Assembly (NCBI RefSeq): GCF_030704535.1
Contig: NC_081822.1
Location: forward strand, 32,037,501-32,101,500
Origin: Vitis vinifera
Taxonomy: Eukaryota > Streptophyta > Magnoliopsida > Vitales > Vitaceae
DNA length: 64,000 bases
Direction of reading: 5' to 3'
The translations under genes and the position numbers were made by a program. Below are positions 34,337-46,200 of the stretch, one piece after another (positions within the stretch are counted from its first letter, which is position 1; each line of letters starts with the position of its first letter). The notes under the pieces were generated by a model. The model was not told the DNA's origin and searched no databases. It saw only the letters and a list, made by a program, of their open reading frames with translations.

Positions 34337-35552
34337 GGAAGCTCGTGTTTTGATGGGGTCATTTGGCAAATATATACTTTTCGGAACCCAACTTTATGAA
34401 ATCTGAAAACCAATTTTTAATGTGAAAATTATATCTTTTTTATGCACTCTAAGCCGGCTGCATTTTTTGTACCAAGATTGCCCTTTTTTTTTCTTTTTTT
34501 TCCTCCCGCGCCTCTCCCTCTCTCCCTAGTGAAACCGGTCGGCCGACGTCATCACCGGTCGCGTAATCTCCCCCTCTCTCCCTTTTCCTTCCCTCTTTCT
34601 CTCTCTTTCCTTCCCTTTCGACATCACCAAGAGAGAAGAAGGTGGTGGCAATGGTGGAGAACCAGGGCCGGAGGGAAGAAGGCTCAGCTAGTTACCATTG
34701 ATGGCGACAACCAGCAACTCTCGCGGTCATTGGCGTCGGTGGCGGCGGAAGCAAAAAAAAATCCCCATTTGATCCCCAAGAAAATCCAACCCCCATTCAA
34801 TTTCGGGGAAAATTCATCCTCATTTGATTTCCGAGAAAATCTATGCAAAACCCCCAAAAACCAAAAAAAAATTGCTTTTTTTTTTGCTCCCTATGTTTTC
34901 TGGATATGTTCTAAGGGTCTCTTTGCTTTTGTGCCATTGGATTTAAATTTCACGAACCCTAAATCCATGATTTCCGGGAAAATTCATCTTCATTTGATTT
35001 TCGAGAAAATCCATGCAAAACCCCCAAGGAAAACAAAAAAAATTGCTTTTTTTTTTTTGCTCCCTATGTTTTCTGAATCTGTTCTAAGGGTTTCTTTGCT
35101 TTTGTGCCATTGGATTTAAATTTCACGAACCCTAAATCCACGATTTCCGGGAAAATTCATCCTTGTTTGATTTCCGAGAAAATCCACGCAAAACCCCCAA
35201 GGAAAACAAAAAAAAATTGCTTTTTTTTTTTTCTCCCTGTGTTTTCTGGATCTGTTCTAGGGGTCTCTTTGCTTTTGTGTCATTGGATTTAAATTTCACA
35301 AACCCTAAATCCACGATTTTTTAGCCAGGCTGAAAAACACAACCTTATCACCAGCCAACCAATTTCATTGGAGAGGGAGGGAGAGGCGTGGGAGGAAAAA
35401 AAAGGGCAATCTCGATATAAAAAATACAATGGGCTTAGAGTGCATAAAAAAGATATAATTTTTCACATTAAAAGTTGATTTTCAAATTTCATAAAGCTAA
35501 GTTCTGAAAAGTATATATTTGCCAAATGGCCCCATCAAAACACAAGTTTCCC
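34337..35552. mobile_element. Non-autonomous long-TIR (Mutator-like) element
   Basis: Inverted repeats of almost 200 bp: left arm 34337 to about 34535 (gtgttttgatggggtcattt at 34345), right arm about 35355-35552 (its complement with scattered changes). The 1.2-kb interior has a GC-rich, CpG-rich island at 34500-34760, unlike anything nearby, then three tandem copies of a roughly 172-bp unit. Flanks are A-rich, so the 9-bp target duplication expected for Mutator elements cannot be verified. No transposase. The plus-strand frame 34442-35119 starts in the TIR and crosses the repeats and is not convincing as a protein. Confidence 0.75.
34801..35320. repeat. Triplicated 172-bp tandem repeat inside the TIR element
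   Basis: Units begin with tttcggggaaaattcat (34801), tttccgggaaaattcat (34971) and tttccgggaaaattcat (35144). Each continues through gagaaaatc, caaaaccccca, a T-run, tccctatgttttctg and catttggatttaaattt-like text. Units 2 and 3 are most alike. Confidence 0.88.
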
Positions 35553-37045
35553 AAAAAGAAAAGTAAGAAAAATTATTCATAAGAGGATACCTCTATGGAG
35601 GCCTTGCACCATTAGAACAACTGTCTTGTATAATTAACACGAATATTTTGTGCATAATGTGTAAATAGGAAGAAATAAAGATGACATACATTCAATTATA
35701 CAATTACTGATTTTTATTAGTCTATTATGAAATTCAATGAAATAGTCCGAAAGAAAAAACTGAAATATGATATTAATGATCTTAGCAATTTTTTTAGTGA
35801 AGATAATTTTTAAAAACTCGAAGAATATAATAATATTCTAAATAAATTTTATGATGTTTTCGAGTAATTAAATATAAATTAGTTGAAAGTGATCTTTTGT
35901 GTTAAAAATATTTATCATATGATAGGTAAGAACAATATGATAACTAAAATCTCAAATAAAATATATAAAAAATTAATTAGAGTATGATTGTTATTATTTA
36001 TAACTTAAAATAAGCTATTAAACTATGTTATCTCTTATAATTTAAATTAAAAAATTCTTAATTTGAACAATTAGGCAACATAAATCTTATTAAAATTAAA
36101 TAATATATAATTTTAATTTTAAATATAAAAATTTTAAAATTTTCAAAATCAAACCCAAAAAAGCAACTCAGCATTAAATTAATGAAAATAAATTAACATA
36201 AACAGTTACAACTTGAAAATAAAATTAAAATGATATGAATAGGATAAAGATTTTATTTATTATTTTTAAAATTTTATTGAAATTTTAATATATTGATTAT
36301 CCTTACTACTTAAGGATAAGTATTATTCATTTAATTAAAAATGTTTTTATCCTATAAAATTTATTTTTTTTTAGGAAGCAAATTTTCTATTTTATTTTTT
36401 ATATTAAAAAAATTTTCTCAAATATACATAAAATAAAATTATGTTTATTATATTATAAAATTCAAACTTATAAATTTATTCAATTAATGCACAAATCCAA
36501 TCCAATGATAAATCAGCCCTAACCCTCAAAATGATTAAAGCTAAATATGGTGGGGCACAAGATTCTTGCAATTAAACAAGGCATATGATTATTCTTTGAT
36601 AACAAGTTGCTCTGTCACATCTCTACATGTGAAATTTTATTGATGCTTAGTCACAAAAAGCACCAAGATCTATGATTATTCTTTGATAATATGTTGCTCG
36701 TGTTTGCTAATAATGGAATTCTTTTTCATCATGTTAATATTTTTTAACCAGAACATTGCTCCTGATCATTTTAAAAATAAAGTACAATAAAATTAAAAAT
36801 AATTTTAAAACACAAGTTTACATGCTTGACTTGGAATCTTTGTATCTTTTTTCTCATGCTCAATATAAATTTATATCTCATGGATATTAACCGATATCAA
36901 AGAGAATACAAAGAAAGGTTGGCATAGAAAGGCTACTTAATTTTCACTATCTTATTAAAAAATAGTCATCAATCCTAAAGTGTTCAGTGTCTTGCAAGAT
37001 TCCATTACTTTATACTTTAGGTTCCATTACTTTAGACGTTGAAAA
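35553..37045. other. AT-rich intergenic DNA
   Basis: No gene supported. Local partial duplications: tgattattctttgataa at 36586 and 36672, and ttccattacttta at 37000 and 37023. Confidence 0.4.
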
Positions 37046-37299
37046 TGAAAGTTTTAGAAACTGGGTTTTAGAAAAACCAATATTTCTCATTGTCTATTAG
37101 GAAAAGATGATAAGTCCTTGTACACTGACGTTTTCTTATATTTATATCTACAACAACCTAACTAACTTCCTTCTTCAAGATGTTCTTAACTGGCTTCTGT
37201 TTGTTGTAGCTAACCTTAGTTTGTTGCACCTGATCTCGGTTTGTTGCAGCTGACCCCAGACAGTTACTTTCTTGTTGATCACCTAGGTATTGTCTATCA
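37046..37299 (-). repeat. 3' LTR of the old copia element
   Basis: 254 bp. The minus-strand sequence before it is ttgcgggggga, a clear polypurine tract. Confidence 0.9.
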
Positions 37300-38475
37300 T
37301 CCCCCCGCAAGCTAACAAGGAAGGGAACAACAGAAAGCTTCGTTTTGAAACTAAGGAACTGGGAGCTTGAAATATGTTTAGTGAAAATGTCAGCAACCTG
37401 TTCAGAGGAAGGAAGATACTGAATGATGAGCTGTTTGCGAAGAACGTGATCCCGTATAAAGTGAAGATCCATTTCAATGTGTTTGGTCCTAGCATGGAAC
37501 ACGGGATTTGCAGCCAAGTGAGCTGCACTTTTATTATCACACCAAAGTAGAGGTGGAGAGGAGGAAGAGAGACAAAGATCTTGTAAAACATATTGAATCC
37601 AAATAATCTCCGAAGTAGCAAACGCAAGAGCACGATACTCAGATTCTACACTGTTGCGAGACACAACCTTCTGTTTGTTGGAAGACCATGACACTAAATT
37701 CGGACCAAGGAAGATGCCATAGCCACCAATGCTTCTTCTGTCATCTAGACAAGATGCCCAGTCGGCATCAGTATATCCATGAATATCCAACGAGGTGGAC
37801 TGCTGCATCTGAATGCCATAGGATAAAGTGCCTTTGAGATATTGCAAAATCTGTTTCACAGCAAGTCAGTGAGTAGTAGTGGGTGTAGCCATGAATTGAC
37901 AAGCTTTATTAACAGCAAAAGAAATGTCGGGTCTGGTAAGGGTAAGATACTGAAGCGCACCAACCATGCTGCGATATAAGGTGGCATCCGAGAGGTTCAC
38001 CATCAAGATGAGATAACGTTTGTCCTAACAATCCCGGAGTAGTAGCAGGCTTGGAGTCTAACATGGTTGTGTGAGTTAAGAGGTCTTGTGTGTACTTGTG
38101 CTGACTGAGATGAAACATAGTACCATAACAAACTACTTCAATGCCCAGAAAATAATTGACATAGCCTAGGTCACGAAGAGCAAAAGAAGAATTGAGTCAA
38201 GTAATAAATGAGGAAACTTGAGCTGAATTGCTGCCAGTTACTAGTATGTCGTCTACATAAATGAGTAAAATAAGGACATCATGTGTTGAATGATGAATAA
38301 ACATCGAGCTGTAAACTCAAGAAGCTTGAAATCCCAAGCTAAGAAGTGAAGTGCTGGGTTTGGTATACCATGCCCGGGGGGCTTGCTTAAGGCCATATAA
38401 AGCCTTGTTAAGCTTGCAAACATGAGAAGGAAATTGAGAATTGATAAAGCCCGAGGGTTGATGCATAAACACATG
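37300..38475 (-). pseudogene. Old copia pol, 3' part (reverse transcriptase to RNase H)
   Basis: Continues the polyprotein after the insertion. Minus-strand frames give [33 protein letters not shown], a stretch around 38260 equivalent to the YVDD region, then HLSQHKYTQDLL and the RNase H with DADWASCLDDRRS, VSRNSVESEYRAL, CDNKSAAHLAANP and ADIFTKHIS. At least two frameshifts and a stop (near 37867) interrupt it. The RNase H acidic set is mostly kept, but the protein cannot be made. Confidence 0.85.
38471..38475. other. Target-site duplication acatg, left copy
   Basis: acatg immediately precedes the TG end of the inserted element; the partner is at 49183-49187. Confidence 0.9.
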
Positions 38476-39499
38476 TGTGGACCTGCATTTTTCACGTGCG
38501 CCCCCACTCAATTGGTAAGACTCGCTTTTTATTTGTGAAAAATTAATTTTTGGAAAAAGTTGGAGTCGCCACTTATTTTATTTTTATTTTAAAGGGAAAA
38601 TAAAACAAGAAAGAAAAACCCTAAAATGTGACTTCATAATTTTTGGAAAAAGCATGTCTTTGAAAAACCCGAGTCTAAGTCCGGGAATCAGGTTACCTAT
38701 TGGGAAGGTACCTTTAAAAGGTAGCACCCCTCTAAGCCCTCTAAAGGTCTCTACTGACAAAGTTAAGGGAAGTGTGGTCATTAATCAGTTAATTATGGAT
38801 ACCTAAGTAGGCTAGGTGATTACAAATATTGCATGCCTAATAAGAAAACCAACCATAAGAGAGAGTCGAAGTGCGTACCTGAACGGCTTCTCAAGCGCTA
38901 TCATAGGAGATTAGTTTGGAAATATGACACATTACATGTATTTTATCAAAGATGATCAAACAAGCATCAACACAATCAAATGTGGCATCAAACATGGTCA
39001 TGGCTCATGATAACGTACACATTCATAGAATTTCAGAGTTGTAGGGTGGGAAGAGTGTACCTGATTAGCGAGCATCCACACATCTATGGGAAGCAAGGAT
39101 ATCTCAACAATAAATACAAAGTGAATTCAAGTGTTTCATCAAGAAGAATAAAAAATCAACGTATCAAGCAAACAGTATTGAAGTGAGTGTTATGAATGTC
39201 GGGCCCCCACCAAAGCCCTAGTTGATTTTGCATGAATTGATTCTATGAATTCCATTGTTTGGAATCATGAAGTTTGTTCATGCTTGTTGAAAATCGAGAA
39301 AATAAAAAAAAATCAGTTGAAAATCAAATAAAACAATAGAAATGCGTGCCGGAAGGAAAGCGGCAAGAAAAGATTTGTTAAAATCTGGATTTTAAGCCTA
39401 GAGACTCCTAAAGAAGTTTAAAGAAAACTGGAGTTATTTTGACGTAAAATGGTTTTGAAATCTAGATTTAAAATGTATAAGATCACAAAAAGAAGAAAA

Positions 39500-41640
39500 A
39501 GAAACAATAGGAGGAGTATGATGTGTGGCGAGGTGGCCAAGCCGGTTTAGTGTCTAGGCTACTTTTGAGACAGAATTACTTGGGTTGCCTGAGGATGTTT
39601 CTGCAAGTTGCTGAAATGGAATTCTGCGTTCTGACATCAGTGGTCACTGTCTGCAAACTCAATTCACTCAAAGCAACTATGGAGAAAGAAATTTCACTGC
39701 CATCTCTTCCCAAAGTTTCTGTTTTCATGCTACTGGCATCACAACCCAAACCAGATTGGTGTACTCCAACTGATGTCTTCCAATATTTCTTCTAATTCGG
39801 GTTTAGAGAATGACGAGAAGTCATTTGGATTCACCACATTGGAGGGAATAGAACCATTGTCATTATTCTAAAGGTGCTTCACCATGGCAGGAAAGAGGAA
39901 ACGCTGGCGGAAAAGCAATTACAGCTTATCATCTGATCTGGAAACATGTATGAGTAGTTTCTCTTATATAAACATCTGAGTTCCATTTCTGTTGTCAACT
40001 TGCTCACAGATAGTTTTCTTCAATTGAGTGCTCGTGTTTTAATTGATTTTCAGATATTCAATTTCCTGAATAACTTCCCATTCTTTAAGCGCATTGAATT
40101 GCTCAGAATCCGAAGTTTACCCTCAGTCTATAAGATTCAGCTACTTCTTCGCGTGTGTGAGGGTAAATGGGTAGTAAGCTAGGGACTTTCTGATAGATTC
40201 TGCATTTCTGGACTTTCGAGAGTGGTTGCCAAGAAGACACCAAGCTCCACCATCCTCTTATTCCTCCTGAAGGCTTCTTCTCGACAGTCTTCTCTGCTGT
40301 TCTGTGAACCAGGACCATCACATGTAGGGCGCAGAGTTGGATGATCTGCTCATTATTGATGTCTTCTGGAGATGTTAGGATTTTCTTGAGCAGTTAATGG
40401 TCGAATGACAATTTGGCCTATTCCATCTTGAAGCTCTCTTGAAATAGACAAGCTGACTAAATTATTTACATCTGTGTAACCCTCCTCATTCAAATCTGAA
40501 TCGTTATCTTGGAGCTGATCTCCATCTTCTAAACAGCTTAGGAGTTAGTCGTCCGTTTGCCTGCAGAAGTTTCGAGCACTGCAATGGTGACTCCAAAAAG
40601 TTCAACTGTACTTATACTTTCTTTAACGCCAAACTCTTAGCGTCTATACTCTACAGAATATGGCATGTTTCCTCTTTTGTTATTGGATTTGCATACATTC
40701 TGAACCTTGAGGATGTCCCTTTAAGTGTAGTCAGAGTGTTCTATTATTTTGTGAACATGAGATACTAGAAAATAAGAAGCAGGCACCAAGCTTTACAAAT
40801 TCAGGGACCATTCTAGCGAATCTTTATTGCCATTGACTTGAATAGCCGGCGCCTGAAAACTGTATCCCTAGACTATATCTTTGGTCTGAACATGGTGTCG
40901 ATGAGTTCGTCGATCAACTCTAAGGAGCCTCTATCTTTTACTCGTTCTCAAGGACTTTGAGCTACTCCAGATCTTCTTCCAGTAAGAGAGGAGTAGGAGA
41001 GGGCTCTGAATATATCCTTAGAAACTGGGCATCCTTAAAGTGCAAGCATAGTATCTACTAGAGGAATATGCATGCCTATGTCAATTACACAACCCTCCTG
41101 TACCATGCTGCTGATTTATGAGAAATTCAATCAGTAAACTGCAATCTCTTCAAATATAGGAACCGAATAGGCACCAGACTTAATGAAGGGAAACTTGATT
41201 TGAATCAGGATGAATGCAATTGAAACTCAGATCAAAGGAAATTTGAGCGAATCTGAGATAGATGTAATAAGTAAGCAGGAAGGGCAAGCTGCTGGAAGGC
41301 CGGAGCATGGCTTCCTTGTGACGAGATTGAGCTTCTAGTTGTCCAGTCCATCAATTAGCGGAGAAGTTTGACATGACCCAGATAATGGTTAGATCACTCC
41401 TAGTTTTCAGTCTTCTTATGGTGCAGAGCTTGAAGTAGAAAGGTCATGTGATGGTAGACATAGGTGATGACATGAGTGGTGCACAGTCAATGTTGCTATC
41501 CTTGCCATCCGCCGTGTTATTGCAGTTTATTCCAGTGATGTTCTTCTAACCGCGGTCCAGCTATTGAGGGCGAGTTTGATAATATATACCTTGGCTCTGA
41601 CGACAGAGCAGCCCACCAATGATCTCTTGAGAAAGCCTCC
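39500..41640 (-). other. Exon-like, non-TE sequence inside the TG...CA element
   Basis: Base composition and codon-like texture differ from surrounding AT-rich DNA. Minus-strand frames give short protein-like runs such as NDFSSFSKPELEEILEDIS near 39800 and NDSDLNEEGYTDVNNLV near 40480, each ended by stops. The family was not recognised. Could be captured host-gene segments or decayed coding sequence of the element. Confidence 0.35.
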
Positions 41641-41679
41641 AGTGAACTGAACCAAGTCACTCATAAGCGACGTCATCTG

Positions 41680-41930
41680 GAGTGATCCTATTGCTCAAAC
41701 CCTGGCCCTGATGAATCATAACCTGAGGTTGCAAGGGATGGGGCTGTAGACCTAGAACAAATACCTGCTGCTGCACTTGGGAAGCATTCCCTATCTATAA
41801 TGGCATTGGCATAGGCATTTGCAATGAAGTGGCTATCATGCCTTGAGACTGTAGTTGTGGGTTTGGACCACTAAGTTATACAAAAACTTGTGGCTGGTGA
41901 TACAGTATTTGCATTGAAATCCCAGTCATA
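41680..41930 (-). pseudogene. eIF4G-like gene fragment
   Basis: Minus-strand translation, with two in-frame stops, gives SGPNPQLQSQGMIATSLQMP, then IGNASQVQQQVFV, GLQPHPLQPQ and IHQGQGLS. This Met/Gln/Pro-rich order (MPMPMP...IGN..QVQQQVFV.GLQPHP.QPQG..HQGQGLSF) resembles the N-terminal low-complexity part of plant translation initiation factor eIF4G, as I recall that family. It joins eIF4G-like text on neither side, so only a piece was captured. No intron is visible within it. Confidence 0.5.
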
Positions 41931-42159
41931 GAAAAAAAACGGAAGGCTTCTTCTCTAACGCTGACTGAATCATAAGCTGCTCAGTCAAAACTCCCATGCA
42001 CATCACTGCACCAAGTCTTAAAAGAATTGAGGACCTCAACAATCCAGTCTACCAAATCATCAATAGGAAGTGCAACTTTATAAAAGCTTTTATGGATTTC
42101 AGTGTCTGCTTTACCGTCCTTTCTGAAGTGATTGTTTGAAGGTTCTTGAGATGGAATTT

Positions 42160-42528
42160 CTAGTTCAATCCTTCTTGGCCTGGCAGGTGGCTCTTTGCTT
42201 GGTCTATTCTCTTGGCGTTATCGTCTGCTGCTTCTGAACTTGACACTGGTAATTCATAGATAAGGTCCACAGAAGCAGAGTCACTGAACGTCATGGATGA
42301 GAGATCAAGCACTTCACCAGCTGGTAAGGCAAAGATTGAGTCATCGTCTTCAAGTTTAACAATGACAAAAGTGCCTTTTAGTCCAAAACCTGGATAAATA
42401 TAGCTATTTCTGCGACTTGAGTTACATTCATTCACAACTTCAAACCTTGTAAGAAGATCTTGGCATGAGAAACCCGAACTTACTCCACAAGCTCCTTTGA
42501 CAAGGGCATCTTCTATTGCCACATGCAA
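42160..42528 (-). pseudogene. Unidentified gene-fragment open frame
   Basis: A 122-residue minus-strand frame containing CGVSSGFSCQDLLTRFEVVN, FVIVKLEDDDSIFALPAGEV and DLIYELPVSSSEAADDN. It reads like a real globular protein (acidic, no low complexity) and lies in the captured DNA between the eIF4G-like piece and the young copia. The sequence upstream on the same strand, to 42790, continues exon-like (VAFDGKWSEGSGSIGFVLDV) but is broken by stops. I do not recognise the family. Its start is probably not a true N-terminus. Confidence 0.35.
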
Positions 42529-42793
42529 CCTCCAGAGGTCTAGTGGTATTCTGTCTTTTTAGGATAAACTACATTCGAGTAACTTGAGATAAAATCGAGT
42601 GCAATAGCAGTAGACCATTGGCAGTGGTTCTGGACTTGTAGTATATGGAGGCTAGAGCAGGGGCATGGAGAGAGTTTGCATGGGAAACGGTCATCCGATA
42701 CGAATAGTGTAGGTTGTCAGTCACATCCAATACAAAACCAATAGAGCCAGACCCTTCAGACCACTTACCATCGAAAGCAACATGTCGTATATT

Positions 42794-43169
42794 TGTAGGG
42801 AATTAAACCTAATTCCCAACCCGTGAGAAACAAAAAATAGAGAAAAACACACGCCAAAGAAAAACAATCACACGCACAAGACAGTATTTACGTGGTTCGG
42901 CAATTTGCCTACGTCCACGGAGTTGCAGGGATATCACTATTATCAGGGAAGAATACAGAGTACAACTTGGCGGCTACAATATTCTCTATATATATATAGC
43001 ACGGCAACCCTACCATACTAAAAAACCCTAATTACAAAAGGTGGTTCCACAATGGGCTAAACGGGCCCAACAGGCCTCAATAAATCTCCCATTAAAAAGG
43101 CCATGCAATATTATTCGGGTCGGGTCGTCAAACCGGATAAAACAAAACTAGGCTCCACAAAGCCCAACA
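42794..43169 (-). repeat. 3' LTR of the young copia element
   Basis: 376 bp; includes a TATA-like ctatatatatatagc shared with the other LTR. Confidence 0.93.
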
Positions 43170-43261
43170 AATCTCCCACTTGGAGACTAGTCCAATCACC
43201 AACATCAAACCGCTATCCTCCAAGAAACGATCCCTCATCCCTAAAACTCATCCTCCTGTCC

Positions 43262-46200
43262 TCAAGCTAGAAGACCAATTGAAGCTACGCACAACTTCAA
43301 CTTCTCAATAGTGACACCCTTAGTCAACATGTCTGCAGGGTTCTTAGATCCACAAATCTTCTCAAGTATTACCAGTTTATCCTCAACAAGATAACGGATA
43401 AAGTGGTATTTTGTTTGTATATGTTTCGACTTTGAATGAAAAGCCGAATTTTTGGCAAGAAAAATTGCACTCTGACTGTCACTGTGTAGAATGCCCATCT
43501 CCTGCTTCTTACCCAATTCATCTAAGAAACCATGTAGCCAAATCATCTCCTTTCCAGCTTCAGTTGCTGCAACATACTCAGCTTCTGTAGTAGACAAAGT
43601 AACAATCTTCTGTAGATTTGAAGTCCATGATATAGCTGTACCACCTAAAGTAAAAACAAACTCAGTAGTACTCTTTCTACTATCAATATCACCAGCAAAA
43701 TCAGCATCTACATAACCCTGCAATTTCAAACTTGCACCTGTGAAGCAAAGACATGTATCTAATGAACCCTTCAGATATCTTAAAATCCACTTGACTGCCT
43801 CCCAATGCTGCTTTCCAGGCCTACTCATGAATCTGCTCACAACTCCCACTGCATGTGCAATGTCTGGCCTTGTACACACCATAGCATACATCAAGCTGCC
43901 AATAGCTGAGGCATAGGGCACCTTGCTCATATGGTCCCTTTCTTCTTCTGTCTTCGGTGACTGTTCTTTGCTTAGTTTGAAATGACTACCCAAGGGTGTG
44001 CTCACTGGTTTAGCTTCATTCATGTTGAACCTGCTGAGAACTTTCTTCACATACTCTGACTGTGAAAGTTTCAATGTACCATTAGCCTTGTCTCTAATGA
44101 TTCTCATACCAAGGATTTGCTTTGCAGCTCCCAAATCCTTCATTGCAAACTGTTTGGACAATTGCTTCTTCAGATTATTAATCTTCTCAATGTCAGACCC
44201 TGCAATAAGCATATCATCCACATACAACAGTAATATGATGTAAGAATTGTCAAAGGACTTAACATAGCAACAATGATCAGCTTCACATCTCTTGAACCCA
44301 ATTCTATGCATAAAATTGTCAAACTTCTTGTACCACTGTCTAGGAGCTTGTTTAAGGCCATACAAGCTCTTTCTCAGTTTGCAGACTAGATTCTCTTGTC
44401 CCTGAACAATGAACCCTTCTGGCTGAATCATGTAAAGGTCTTCCTCCAAGTCACCATGAAGGAATGCTGTCTTCACATCTAACTGCTCAAGATGTAAGTT
44501 TTCTACAGCCACCATTCCAAGTACAAGTCTAATTGTTGACATCTTCACAACTGGAGAAAATATCTCTGTGTAGTCAATGCCCTCCTTCTGCTGAAACCCT
44601 TTAACAACTAATCTGGCCTTGTAACGTTTGCTACCATCATGCTCATTCTTTATTCTGTATACCCACTTGTTATGCAAAGCCTTCTTTCCTACTGGCAATT
44701 CAGTCAGTTCCCATGTCTGATTCCCCAATAGGGAATTCATCTCATCCTTCATGGCTAACTCCCACTTGCTTGAATTCTCATCTTGCAAGGCTTCATCATA
44801 ACACTCTGGCTCACCACCATCAGTCAACAGGAGATAATTTAAAACAGGTGAATAACGTTGCGGAGGTCTAATGTTCCTGGAAGATCTGCGAACTTCAGCT
44901 ACAGGTGTACTCAAATCTACCTGTGAATTTACATTCTCCTTATCTTTTTCACCCCCTTTTTGGATAGTACTTTCAGTCAATTCATCTAAGTTGACAAACT
45001 CAGATTTCTTTTGATCTATCTCTGTAACATTTGACGTTACAGTTGACCTATCCTTATACATAACCTGTTCATTAAATATCACATTTCTACTTCTGATGAT
45101 TTTCCTGTTTTGTTCATCCCAAAACCTATAGCCAAATTTCTCATCACCATAGCCAATGAAAAAACATATTTTTGACTTTGCATCAAGTTTACTACGAGCA
45201 TCAGAATCAATATGAACATAAGAAACACAACCAAAAACTTTTAAATGTGAAAACTTCACCTCTTTACCGCTCCAAACCTCCTCAGGAAGTCTGAACTCCA
45301 TGGGAACTGATGGTCCTCGGTTTATCAGGTAAGCTGCAGTGCTAACAGCATCAGCCCAAAAAGTTTTTGGTAGTCCAGCATGCAACCTCATACTTCTAGC
45401 ACGCTCATTGAGAGTTCTATTCATGCGCTCAGCCACACCATTCTGCTGTGGTGTCCCAGGAATGGTCTTCTCCATCCTAATTCCCTGTGCAGCACAATAC
45501 TCACTGAATCCTCCATCTATGTACTCTCCTCCATTATCTGACCTCAAACATTTTACTTTCAAACTTGTTTCTGTCTCAACCATGGCCTTCCACTTCTTAA
45601 AAGTTACAAATACATCAGATTTATTTTTCAGAAAATAAACCCATACCTTTCTACTTGAGTCATCAATAAAAGTGATGTAGTACCTTGAACCTCCTAGGGA
45701 TGCAACCAGAGAAGGCCCCCACAAATCAGTGTGTACTAGTTCCAATTTTTCAGCCTTCGGTGTCCTGCCAGTTTTCAAGAAGCTCACCCTTTTTTGCTTT
45801 CCTAAGATGCAACTTTCACACATGTCAAAATCAATGGACTTCAATTCTGGTAGTTTTCCTTTTGACAACAACATCTTCATCCCTTTCTCACTCATGTGAC
45901 CAAGTCTGCGGTGCCATAGGCTTGTATCAGTACTTGCATCAGCAACTGCAATTGTGTCTCTTGGACATGAGGTCATATACAGAGTGCCAGTCTTCTTTCC
46001 ACGAGCCAATACCCTAGCTCCCTTTGTAACCTTCCAAGTACCACCAACAAATAGTATTGCATGTCCTTCATCATCAAGTTGTCCAACAGAAATCAGATTC
46101 CTTCTCAGGTCAGGAATATGTCGAACCTTCTCCAGTAACCAAACAGACCCATTGGGCAATGATATCCGGACATCTCCCAGACCCACAACATCCAAGGCTG

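Noticed and set aside
34442..35119. 225-codon open frame in the TIR element
   Set aside because: It begins inside the inverted repeat, runs through poly-T tracts and tandem units, and repeats its own sequence; low complexity rather than a protein.
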